9,382 nucleotides of DNA. It comes from an uncultured Chloroflexota bacterium (GTDB taxonomy: Bacteria; Chloroflexota; Chloroflexia; Chloroflexales; Roseiflexaceae). The stretch is taken from assembly GCA_937876225.1 (NCBI GenBank), contig CALFIC010000135.1:1-9382 (forward strand), written 5' to 3'. Made by a program: the position numbers and the translations under genes. Below, one piece after another: positions 1 to 6,973 of the stretch. The stretch's first letter is position 1. Each line of letters opens with the position of its first letter. The notes beneath the pieces are model-generated. The model was given only the letters and a program-made list of their open reading frames with translations, was not told the DNA's origin and searched no databases.

Positions 1-204
1 TGACGAAAAATTGAAATATAGTCCACTCGTTTGTGAAAAAAGCATCCCGCAGTGGGTTTTTTGCGAAACCGGCATAATCAGCAGTGACGAAAAATTGAAA
101 TATAGTCCACTCGTTTGTGAAAAAAGCATCCCGCAGTGGTTTTTTTGCTAATCCGTAATAATCAGCAGTTGCAACAAATCGAAATTTACGCCACGCTAAT
201 GCCA
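1..204. repeat. 84-bp tandem direct repeat, 2 good copies plus a degraded third
   Basis: Copy 1 is 1-84 and copy 2 is 85-168. The first 55 bases are identical, and the five mismatches (at 56, 65, 68, 72 and 73 of the unit) all fall in the last third, giving 79/84 identity. From 169 a third, decayed copy continues in the same 84-base register: 18 of the first 26 bases match, and the A6 run also lines up. Each unit has an A6 run, a short CCC/GGG element and a T6 run, which resembles a weak terminator but has only about 3-4 stem pairs. The left edge of the array may lie outside the window. Nothing else between 1 and 220 is recognisable, and the repeat may be ordinary intergenic repeat DNA. Confidence 0.9.
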
Positions 205-225
205 AAAAACAGGTATGCTCAAGAC

Positions 226-254
226 TTGACAGTACCGGCAACAATGCGTAGGCT
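226..254 (+). promoter_or_regulatory. Sigma70-type promoter for the isomerase/hydrolase operon
   Basis: A perfect -35 box TTGACA (226-231) is followed by a 17-base spacer and TAGGCT (249-254), which matches the -10 consensus at 3 of 6 positions. The predicted start near 261 would leave a leader of about 30 nt before the ATG at 292. The weak -10 suggests a promoter that may depend on an activator. This is a sequence match only. Confidence 0.5.
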
Positions 255-261
255 AGCGCTA
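254..261. promoter_or_regulatory. Possible operator palindrome TAGCGCTA
   Basis: An 8-base perfect palindrome overlaps the last base of the -10 box and the predicted transcription start. The core AGCGCT with a central CG resembles the centre of many LacI/GalR-family operators, which commonly control sugar genes. The flanks are not symmetric, so chance is a real alternative. Confidence 0.2.
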
Positions 262-291
262 TCACTCGTTTTTATAAAAAAGGAATAATAT

Positions 292-1731
292 ATGCAACAC
301 CTCCTACTGACACGCCCGCGCATTGGCTTATTTGCGATTGGCTTACAGGCCTATTGGGCACAATTCCCCGGCTTACGTGAATTGTTAATTAGCTATTACG
401 ACGTGATTGCTGCGCAGTTGACGGCACTTGGCGCCGACGTGATCGGTGCGGGGTTGGTCGATACGGCACCGGCGGCGGTGGCTGCAGGGCAGTTTTTTGC
501 ACAGGCGCAGGTCGATTTGTTGATTTGCCATACGGCGACCTATGCCACGTCGTCGCAGGTATTGCCGATTGTGCAGCGGGCCAATACGCAAGTGCTTGTG
601 CTGAATTTGCAACCGACGGGACAGCTCGATTATCCCAATACCGATACGGGGGCGTGGTTGGCGGCGTGTTCGGCTTGTTGCGTGCCCGAAATCTCCAACG
701 CCTTCCGGCGCGCCCACATCCCCTTTCAAGTGGTGTCGGGTACGTTGCATGACGATGCCCGAGCGTGGGGGCGGATTGGTGAATGGGTGCGGGCGGCAGG
801 AGCGGTGGCTGCGTTGCGGCAATCACGCATCGGGATGCTAGGTCACCCTTACCCCGGTATGCTCGACATGTATAGTGACCCCACCATGCTTCATGCCCAG
901 TTAGGTTGTCATGTGGAATGGCTCGAATTCGATGAATTAGCTGCCAATGGTGACGCAATCGCTGCTGAGGCTATCGATACCCGGGTGACGCGGATTCGTG
1001 AATTGTTTGAAGAAGCGCCGCTGGGTGTCGATCGAATTTCGAAAGCGGTCACCCCCGATGGGTTAGCCAATGCCGCCCGCGTATCGTGTGCCCTTGACCA
1101 AATGGTCGCGAACTATGATTTGCAGGCCTTGTGTTACTACCATCGCGGCATGCCCGGCATGCCGACGGCTGATGCGGCAGCCCATTTAATTGTAGGGGCC
1201 ACTATGCTGACCTGGCAGGGGGTGCCGTGTGCCGGCGAGGGCGACCTCAAAACCGCCATTGCCATGCTGATTATGGATCGAATTGGTGCCGGTGGCTCGT
1301 TTACCGAATTTTATGCTATGGATGTGCCCGAGCAATTTGTGTTGATGGGGCATGATGGTCCCGCCCATCCTGCGATTAGCGACAAGCCCCCGTTAATGCG
1401 GGCATTGAGCCTCTATCATGGCAAATCAGGCGAAGGCATTTCGATCGAAATGCGAGTCAAAACCGGTCCCATTACCATCCTCGGTGTCACTCAAGACGGC
1501 GACGGCAAATTGCGGATGCTTGTGGCTGAGGGTGAATCTATCCCTGGGCCGGTGTTGCAGATTGGCAACACCAATAGCCGGCTCAAATTTGCTAGTGCCC
1601 CGGCCACCTTCATGGACAATTGGTGCCAAGAAGCCCCCACCCACCACGTCGCACTCGGGATTGGCCATCAAGCGACCGTCATCAAGCATGTGGCGCGTTT
1701 GTTGGGGATTGAATGTGTGGAGTTGTCATGA
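292..1731 (+). CDS. L-arabinose/L-fucose isomerase superfamily protein
   Basis: This is a predicted cytoplasmic aldose-ketose isomerase of 479 aa, close to the usual 470-500 aa for L-arabinose isomerases. The metal/active-site landmarks of the AraA family are recognisable in order: a GEGD motif followed by K (Glu316), SFTEFY (Glu339), GHDGPAH (His354, with His359 nearby) and a THH pair (His451/His452). By family analogy these correspond to the two Glu and two His that bind the divalent metal. The N-terminal half (IGLFAIG at the start, a CHTATY stretch near residue 79) fits the Rossmann-like substrate-binding part. The start is supported by AGGA at 281-284, seven bases upstream of the ATG. The stop overlaps the next start. 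Overall resemblance to true AraA is distant, so the substrate could be L-arabinose, L-fucose, another deoxy sugar or an unknown aldose. The family assignment is fairly secure and the substrate is not. Confidence 0.82.
   Translation: MQHLLLTRPRIGLFAIGLQAYWAQFPGLRELLISYYDVIAAQLTALGADVIGAGLVDTAPAAVAAGQFFAQAQVDLLICHTATYATSSQVLPIVQRANTQVLVLNLQPTGQLDYPNTDTGAWLAACSACCVPEISNAFRRAHIPFQVVSGTLHDDARAWGRIGEWVRAAGAVAALRQSRIGMLGHPYPGMLDMYSDPTMLHAQLGCHVEWLEFDELAANGDAIAAEAIDTRVTRIRELFEEAPLGVDRISKAVTPDGLANAARVSCALDQMVANYDLQALCYYHRGMPGMPTADAAAHLIVGATMLTWQGVPCAGEGDLKTAIAMLIMDRIGAGGSFTEFYAMDVPEQFVLMGHDGPAHPAISDKPPLMRALSLYHGKSGEGISIEMRVKTGPITILGVTQDGDGKLRMLVAEGESIPGPVLQIGNTNSRLKFASAPATFMDNWCQEAPTHHVALGIGHQATVIKHVARLLGIECVELS
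1719..1731 (+). promoter_or_regulatory. RBS and ATGA stop/start overlap fixing the hydrolase start
   Basis: GGAG at 1719-1722 sits five bases before the ATG at 1728. That ATG shares bases with the upstream TGA (1729-1731), a classic translational-coupling junction. This favours 1728 over the in-frame ATG at 1713, which has no good ribosome binding site and would add only five residues. Confidence 0.8.
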
Positions 1732-4700
1732 ACAGTTATGAATTAGCATTGCAGCGCCTCAAAACCCCCGACCATGCCTTTTCGCCGGCGCCAATTTGGT
1801 GGTGGAGCGGTGAGCCACTCGACAGCGCGCGCTTGCGCTGGCAACTCGAACGCTTTGCCGAGGGTGGGGTCTACAACCTGGTGATTTTGAATTTGGCACC
1901 GGCAGGCCCCATGCATGGCTCGTTGTCCGACGAACCACATTTTTTGACCCCAGAATGGTGGCAGATTTTTGTGGGGGTTTGTCGTGATGCCCGTGAATTA
2001 GGTATCAAAATCTGGTTTTATGACCAAATCGGCTTCTCGGGCGCCAATCTGCAAGGGACAATCATCCGCAACCAGCCCCAATATGCCGGCCAGCAATTGG
2101 GTCACGTGGTCCACCAGGCGACTGCACCTACTACAGTGCGCTTCCCCGATGGCTGTATGCCATTGGGGGCGTGGCAAATCGATGCAGATGGGCAAATTGG
2201 GTCGTTAGTGATTGATGATGGGCAAGTGACCTCGACAATTGCGGGCGCGCATCGTATTCGTTTGATTCATGCCGTCACCAAAGGCTTCGATTATCTCAGT
2301 CAACCGGCCTGTCTGGCATTGCGGGCGATGGTTCACGAAGCCTTCGCTCGCGAAGCAGGCGAGTATTTCGGTGAGGTGATTGTGGGCTCATTCCAAGACG
2401 AATTGCCCTCGATGCCGACCTGGTGCCATGATTTTGCCACTAGCTTTACTGCCGCCTATGGCTATGACATCGTCCCTCACTTGATTGCGTTGTTTGAAGG
2501 CGAAGACCAGGCTAGCCAGCAAGTACGTATCGATTATCAACGCTGGCGGGCCGAACGCTGTGCACAGGCGTTTTTTCAGCCGTTTTATGACTGGCATCAA
2601 GCGCATGGCTTGATTTGTGGCTTTGACCAGCAGAGCCCAGCCCGCATGGCATTGCCCATCGGGGCTGTCGATGAGTACGCCGATTATCTGCAGACCCATC
2701 GTTGGTACGGAGCGCCGGGGAGCGACCACCACGGCAACGGCAAAATCCATTCGTCGTTGGCGCACTTGTACGAGCGTCCTCGTTCGTGGATCGAAGCGTT
2801 TCATAGTAGTGGCTGGGGTGGGACGCTCGAAGAAACCTTTGACTGGTTGGTGCCGTGGATTCGGGCTGGTCTGACCCTCTACGACCCACATGCGGTCTAC
2901 TATTCCACCAAAGGGGGCTGGTGGGAATGGGCACCGCCGTCGACCTGCTGGCGCCAGCCCTATTGGCGCCATTACCCACAATTCGCCGATGCGGTGATGC
3001 GCTTGATGGGGATTTTGGCGGTAGGACGGCACGTCTGTGATATCGCAGTCCTCTTTCCCACCACCACCGTCCAAGCCCATCTGCTCGTGTCGGGGCCACT
3101 CGAGGCAGCCAGTGAGGCCGAGCAACAATTTGTGGCGATTACCGGATCGATGTTTTGGAACAACCCCAAGCCGGGGGTGCTCGCACGTGACCGCCGTGAT
3201 TTCGATATGCTCGACGACGATTCACTCGCACGGGCACACATTGATGCCGGACAATTGCAGGTGGCGGGAGAATCGTACCGCTGTCTGATTTTGCCGGCCT
3301 TGACACATTTGTCCGCAGCATGTGTAGCGGTGGTCAATGCCTTTGCCCAAAGTGGTGGCTTGGTGTTGGCGGTGTCATCGCTGCCTCTTGGGATTGTGCG
3401 CCATGAAAACATCATTACCGTGGCAAGCGCCGAGGCACTGGTGCCTTACCTACAACGTCTGCCCCGTCGGATTGACGGCAATGTCCATCTGCTCGAACGT
3501 CGGGTCGACGGTGGGCGGGTGGTGTTTGTGACGCCGACGGTGGCGGGGTCGCAGTTTTATTGGGATGGGCATTGGAATAGCACACCGTATGATTTCGATG
3601 CCAAACGCCTCCCTACAAGCCTCCAGCTCACCATCGCCGATGCCACCGTCGTCCAGCAATGGGGAATCGTAGATGGCAGTGTGACGACGGTACCACGCAA
3701 TGCCGATGGTACATGGCAGGTGTCGCTATCCCAGGCACCGGCGGCGTTGTTGTTTATCCCTGATGATGCGCCGGCTAGTGTGGCTCAATCCCATCAGTCC
3801 ACGTTGATTGGACAAATCGATTTGGCAGGGCGTTGGCAGGCGCAGATTGTGGCAACGGTCGATAACCAGTGGGGTGATTTGGCGCGCCCGGCTACGGGGT
3901 TGATGTTGCCCCACACCATGCGTTTTCACGATGAGCATGGCGCAGTACAAACCCAAGGCTTTGGCACGTATGCGTGGGCAACGACGCCCGAATCTGTCGC
4001 TACATTGCCACCCCCACTAATTGCCGTGGGTGATGGTGATGACCCCTTGCAGGTGCATGATTGGCAGCCGTTAGTTTATTCGTTGGCGCGGGGCATCCAC
4101 AAAGACACGCTGCATTGGGGGATGCTGGGGCCCAAGGGATACGTGCCCGAAGAATTCATGGCGTTTGGCGTGGTGCATGCTGGTCAGGCAGTACGTGTAC
4201 GTACCACAGTGATACTGACGACGTCGGAATCTGGTGCGTTTGTATTGGCAGCACCTGCCGTCAAGCGAGTCTGGCTCGACGGAGTCGACCAAGGCCCGTG
4301 TGCGCCGGGGTATCAATGGTTTATCCCAGTGATGTGGGTGGCTGGGCAGCATCTGATTGAGTTCGAGCTGGCCCCTGAACAAACGGTGAATCTGCGCGGC
4401 TATTGGGCGCTGGTACGCCATCCCGAGCGCTTTGCCCGCCCCAATTGGATTATGCAAAACGATATGCCCCAATCGGCTTCATTGCTTACCTTTGCCCATC
4501 AATTTATGGTATCGGAAGCGACTACGACGGGTAACATGATTGTCGTGGCTGATGTGCCAGTGACGGTCTACCTCGATGATTACGAAATCGGTCGCCAAGG
4601 GGGCTATGATCCCTACGGCAGTACCGTACGCGTGCAGCCGTACCAGTTGCCGGCATGTGACGCTGGGACGCATCAATTGCGGATTGTGGCGCTCGACGGC

Positions 4701-5597
4701 GGGCGAGGGGTGTCATTGATGGTTGATGCGGTTTTTGCCACGAATGACGGAGCGACCACCGTGGTGATGAGTGGTGTCGACTGGACGGTGGCGCGCCATA
4801 CCGAAGTGGCCCAGCCAGCCCGGATTCGTCGCCGTCAATGGGTTGATTTGACCTTCGATACCGACCACGCCTTGTATGTCGACATGGACCCGGGCTGGCC
4901 GTTGGTTCGTCGGCGCCCACATCCCTTGCCCCAGGCGAGCTGGCTCGAAGCCAGCCCCGCCGATGATACCGTGGTGGCGCTGGTGCCTGATGCCTATGCG
5001 GGGCGCCAGCGTACGGCGCAGCTCCACTGGCGGGTGCCGGTGGGGGCGACGGCTATGACCATCGCTACTGACGCAACCATGCAATTGCAGGTTGATGGCA
5101 CCCCAATCAATGCAACGAATGGTCGCTATCTATTGTCGCCTGTCGCGCAACAGGCGCAGCTTACCTTGACTGCGCATCATGGTGGCGCAGGTGCGGCGTT
5201 GTTGCAGGCTCCGCTGACATATCAATGGGGTGAAGGGCATGCACAACTACCGGCGTCGTTTGCCGATCTCGGGTTGGCTGATTTTGCTGGTGCAGTTACC
5301 TTTACGCGTACGATTGATATTGCTGACATCAACGGGCAATGGCTGCTCGACCTCGGTGTGGTACGAGGCACAGCTGAAGTATTGGTTAATGCTCAATCGG
5401 TAGGGGCGCGGATTTGGTCGCCTTATCAATTTGACATAAGTGAACAGCTAGTTGTCGGGCAAAATCAGATCGCCATCCTCGTGACTAACACATTGGCGCC
5501 CTATTTGGCAGGGCATAGCCCGACCCACTATACTCCGGCACATCAAGAAGTGAGTGGGCTCTTTGGGCCGCTGTTGTTAACACAGTATCATGTATAG
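1728..5597 (+). CDS. GH106-like glycoside hydrolase (alpha-L-rhamnosidase-type), multidomain
   Basis: This protein of 1289 aa is a predicted glycosidase. The N-terminal third looks like the TIM-barrel catalytic part of GH106-like enzymes: PIWWWSG at residues 22-28, an FQDELPSMPTW segment with Asp224/Glu225, SWIEAFHSSGWGGT with Glu356, then DPHAVYYS from 386 and a FADAVMRL/ILAVGRH stretch. Glu225 and Glu356 are the likely catalytic pair. Their roughly 130-residue spacing fits what I recall of the characterised GH106 enzyme. Beta-rich segments follow, including sugar-binding-like sandwiches near 830-895 and 935-1005. A final GH2-type galactose-binding jelly roll at about 1182-1263 has the typical 'LDLG...V.VNAQSVGARIWSPYQFDIS...GQNQIAI.VTNT' pattern. 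There is no signal peptide, so it probably acts in the cytoplasm on imported oligosaccharides or glycosides. It is longer than most GH106 proteins. Coupling to the isomerase suggests it supplies that enzyme's aldose. The exact sugar is uncertain, and L-rhamnose is not proven. Confidence 0.78.
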   Translation: MNSYELALQRLKTPDHAFSPAPIWWWSGEPLDSARLRWQLERFAEGGVYNLVILNLAPAGPMHGSLSDEPHFLTPEWWQIFVGVCRDARELGIKIWFYDQIGFSGANLQGTIIRNQPQYAGQQLGHVVHQATAPTTVRFPDGCMPLGAWQIDADGQIGSLVIDDGQVTSTIAGAHRIRLIHAVTKGFDYLSQPACLALRAMVHEAFAREAGEYFGEVIVGSFQDELPSMPTWCHDFATSFTAAYGYDIVPHLIALFEGEDQASQQVRIDYQRWRAERCAQAFFQPFYDWHQAHGLICGFDQQSPARMALPIGAVDEYADYLQTHRWYGAPGSDHHGNGKIHSSLAHLYERPRSWIEAFHSSGWGGTLEETFDWLVPWIRAGLTLYDPHAVYYSTKGGWWEWAPPSTCWRQPYWRHYPQFADAVMRLMGILAVGRHVCDIAVLFPTTTVQAHLLVSGPLEAASEAEQQFVAITGSMFWNNPKPGVLARDRRDFDMLDDDSLARAHIDAGQLQVAGESYRCLILPALTHLSAACVAVVNAFAQSGGLVLAVSSLPLGIVRHENIITVASAEALVPYLQRLPRRIDGNVHLLERRVDGGRVVFVTPTVAGSQFYWDGHWNSTPYDFDAKRLPTSLQLTIADATVVQQWGIVDGSVTTVPRNADGTWQVSLSQAPAALLFIPDDAPASVAQSHQSTLIGQIDLAGRWQAQIVATVDNQWGDLARPATGLMLPHTMRFHDEHGAVQTQGFGTYAWATTPESVATLPPPLIAVGDGDDPLQVHDWQPLVYSLARGIHKDTLHWGMLGPKGYVPEEFMAFGVVHAGQAVRVRTTVILTTSESGAFVLAAPAVKRVWLDGVDQGPCAPGYQWFIPVMWVAGQHLIEFELAPEQTVNLRGYWALVRHPERFARPNWIMQNDMPQSASLLTFAHQFMVSEATTTGNMIVVADVPVTVYLDDYEIGRQGGYDPYGSTVRVQPYQLPACDAGTHQLRIVALDGGRGVSLMVDAVFATNDGATTVVMSGVDWTVARHTEVAQPARIRRRQWVDLTFDTDHALYVDMDPGWPLVRRRPHPLPQASWLEASPADDTVVALVPDAYAGRQRTAQLHWRVPVGATAMTIATDATMQLQVDGTPINATNGRYLLSPVAQQAQLTLTAHHGGAGAALLQAPLTYQWGEGHAQLPASFADLGLADFAGAVTFTRTIDIADINGQWLLDLGVVRGTAEVLVNAQSVGARIWSPYQFDISEQLVVGQNQIAILVTNTLAPYLAGHSPTHYTPAHQEVSGLFGPLLLTQYHV

Positions 5598-5666
5598 GAG
5601 GGCGTATCCCGCGCGAAATATCGATGTTCTTCCCGTTTACTCTATACTTTAAACGACATAATTCGC

Positions 5667-5710
5667 ACTTCCCTTCACATCATTGCCTACGCAATGACGT
5701 GAAGGGAAGT
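5667..5710. repeat. Near-perfect 44-nt hairpin between hydrolase and lipoprotein genes
   Basis: The arms ACTTCCCTTCAC (5667-5678) and GTGAAGGGAAGT (5699-5710) pair fully. Inside them CATTGC (5681-5686) pairs with GCAATG (5691-5696) around a CTAC loop, with one extra T-A pair and a single A/C mismatch. In total 19 of 20 positions pair. No T-run follows on either strand, so this is not a standard rho-independent terminator. It may stabilise the 3' end of the upstream mRNA, act in termination without a U-tract, or be a protein-binding inverted repeat just upstream of the next promoter. Confidence 0.85.
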
Positions 5711-5713
5711 ATA

Positions 5714-5742
5714 TTGCATCATAGAAAAACTTTGCGTATAAT
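5714..5742 (+). promoter_or_regulatory. Promoter for the lipoprotein gene
   Basis: A perfect -10 TATAAT (5737-5742) lies 17 bases after a weak -35 TTGCAT (5714-5719). The predicted start is near 5749, leaving a leader of about 25 nt. The -35 box begins only three bases after the large hairpin. Confidence 0.55.
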
Positions 5743-5760
5743 TTTTACGTGACAATGTGA

Positions 5761-5766
5761 AAGGAG
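5761..5766 (+). promoter_or_regulatory. Ribosome binding site AAGGAG of the lipoprotein gene
   Basis: A strong Shine-Dalgarno match, seven bases before ATG 5774 and only four before GTG 5771. It decides the start in favour of the ATG. Confidence 0.75.
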
Positions 5767-5773
5767 TTTTGTG

Positions 5774-6832
5774 ATGAAACGTATGCGTATATTGGTAGTT
5801 GGACTGTTGGTCTTGCTGGTGTTAAGCGCATGTGGCAAATCAGCGCCGGCAACTACTGCGAGCGAAACCCCACAAACGACGGTTGAAGCCGCGAACGGAC
5901 AATCCAATGATGTATCGACAGACGTCACTGCAGAGCCTACTGTTGAAGCTGAAGCCACGAACACCACTGATGGCGGTACTACGACTGGTGACACGTGGAG
6001 TGGCAGTGGGTTTGCGAACAAACTCGATACACTGGATAGTTACACGGCGACATTTACTTATACAACGACGACGGACGGCAAAGAAGCAGCATGGATATGG
6101 CAACAAAAAGTCATCCACAATCCTGCTGCTATGGAAATGCGTACCAATTCAAAAGGGGCAGACATCCAAGCTGCAGATTATCATATGGTAAAAATTGCTG
6201 ACAAAACGTATTCGGTGAGTGATGACCCTGCGCAATGTATTATTGTGGTTGATCAACCACAATCGCAAGGCTTGAATCCCGATAGTATTATTGGCAATAT
6301 TCCGTTTGCCATGCAAAAAACAGGTGCGGGTCCTGATGTATTAGGGCATCCTACAGATGCGTACAGCTATGAAGGCACCGAAGCTGATGGCGCTACCTAC
6401 AAAAGCTCTGCACTGGTAGAACGCAATGAAGGGTATGCCATGCAGTGGGAAGTTACTGGCAAAACCAAAAATGGCGCTACGCTGGAACCCTTTTCGTGGA
6501 AATATGTCTTGAGCGACATTAATGCAGTTGCACTAATTACGCTCCCCAAAGAATGTGAGAATGTTGGCAGTGGCAATAAATGGCCAATGCCAGATGGTGC
6601 CCAAGTGACTATGCAGACAAATGAAATGATGTCATTTACCACTGATAAATCGGTGAAAGAATTGACGGATTTTTATACGACTGCAATGAAAGACGCCGGG
6701 TATGTCGCAAGTGACGGTGCTATGAACTCCGCAGATTCGAGTATGTTGCCATTTACGAAAAATGGCAAAATAATCACGGTGATTATTTCGCAACAAGACG
6801 GTAAAAGCACCGTGATTATTACTCAGCAGTAA
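5774..6832 (+). CDS. Secreted lipoprotein, possible LolA/LppX-like domain plus C-terminal beta domain
   Basis: A 352 aa protein with a short positive N-terminus (MKRMR), a hydrophobic stretch (residues 6-17) and the lipobox LSAC, with Cys20 as the lipidated residue. A Thr/Ser/Glu-rich linker of about 50 residues suggests a tether to the membrane surface. The central part ('LDSYTATFTYTTT...' to about residue 265) resembles LolA/LppX-type beta folds that shelter hydrophobic ligands, but this is weak resemblance only. Cys155 and Cys261 could form a disulfide. The last 85 residues form a separate small domain (MPDGAQVTM, then an FYTTAMKDAGY helix, then paired beta strands ending in STVIITQQ), a layout I associate with lipoproteins of this kind. 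The ATG at 5774 is preferred over GTG at 5771 because AAGGAG (5761-5766) lies seven bases from it. The gene looks more AT-rich than its neighbours. Function unknown. Confidence 0.75.
   Translation: MKRMRILVVGLLVLLVLSACGKSAPATTASETPQTTVEAANGQSNDVSTDVTAEPTVEAEATNTTDGGTTTGDTWSGSGFANKLDTLDSYTATFTYTTTTDGKEAAWIWQQKVIHNPAAMEMRTNSKGADIQAADYHMVKIADKTYSVSDDPAQCIIVVDQPQSQGLNPDSIIGNIPFAMQKTGAGPDVLGHPTDAYSYEGTEADGATYKSSALVERNEGYAMQWEVTGKTKNGATLEPFSWKYVLSDINAVALITLPKECENVGSGNKWPMPDGAQVTMQTNEMMSFTTDKSVKELTDFYTTAMKDAGYVASDGAMNSADSSMLPFTKNGKIITVIISQQDGKSTVIITQQ
6769..6787. repeat. 19-bp perfect palindrome inside the lipoprotein 3' end
   Basis: AATAATCACGGTGATTATT has nine-base arms around a single central G (6778). 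One half recurs as CACCGTGATTATT at 6808-6820, so the left arm also forms a 13-bp inverted repeat with it. It encodes two similar beta strands (IITVII and STVIIT), so coding constraint may explain all of it. Confidence 0.6.
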
Positions 6833-6850
6833 AAATATACTGGCTTTTTT

Positions 6851-6895
6851 AATCCACCCCTGGTTTGTTAGACCACGGGGTGGATTGCGTTTTTT
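6851..6895 (+). terminator. Rho-independent terminator after the lipoprotein gene
   Basis: AATCCACCCC (6851-6860) pairs with GGGGTGGATT (6877-6886). An inner TGGT/ACCA extension lies above a single bulged C, and a T6 run follows at 6890-6895. It lies 18 bases after the stop codon. Confidence 0.9.
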
Positions 6896-6911
6896 GTAAA
6901 TAAAAATAGCA

Positions 6912-6917
6912 TATAAT
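6912..6917 (+). promoter_or_regulatory. -10 box of the promoter for the 174 aa protein gene
   Basis: A perfect TATAAT lies directly downstream of the terminator. No good -35 is visible: at 17-base spacing the position falls in the terminator T-run. The predicted leader is about 50 nt. A separate promoter is expected because of the strong terminator upstream. Confidence 0.4.
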
Positions 6918-6960
6918 ACCCTTCAGTAATGCTTTGTAAATCCATATGGATAGTAATGAG

Positions 6961-6965
6961 GGAGG
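6961..6965 (+). promoter_or_regulatory. Ribosome binding site GGAGG deciding the start at 6974
   Basis: A strong Shine-Dalgarno sequence eight bases before ATG 6974. It falls inside the longer reading frame that opens at 6929, so the 6929 start is unlikely. Confidence 0.8.
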
Positions 6966-6973
6966 AAATTTCA

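Noticed and set aside
34..64. Terminator inside each 84-bp repeat
   Set aside because: The CCC/GGG stem is only 3-4 pairs, and copy 2 loses one G, so a functional hairpin is doubtful despite the T-run.
1..168. CRISPR array
   Set aside because: The two 84-bp units abut directly with no unique spacers, and the unit is far longer than a CRISPR repeat.
385..958. Overlapping minus-strand open frames opposite the isomerase
   Set aside because: Arg/His/Pro-rich translations typical of the antisense of a GC-rich gene; the plus-strand isomerase has clear active-site motifs.
2388..3128. 246-codon open frame on the minus strand opposite the GH106-like gene
   Set aside because: It lies wholly inside the strongly supported hydrolase gene, has a composition rich in Arg/Gly/Pro and His, and shows no recognisable domain or ribosome binding site.
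6929..6973. Upstream start for the 174 aa protein
   Set aside because: The only strong ribosome binding site (6961-6965) is inside this extension and points to ATG 6974; the 6929 start also sits almost on the predicted transcription start.
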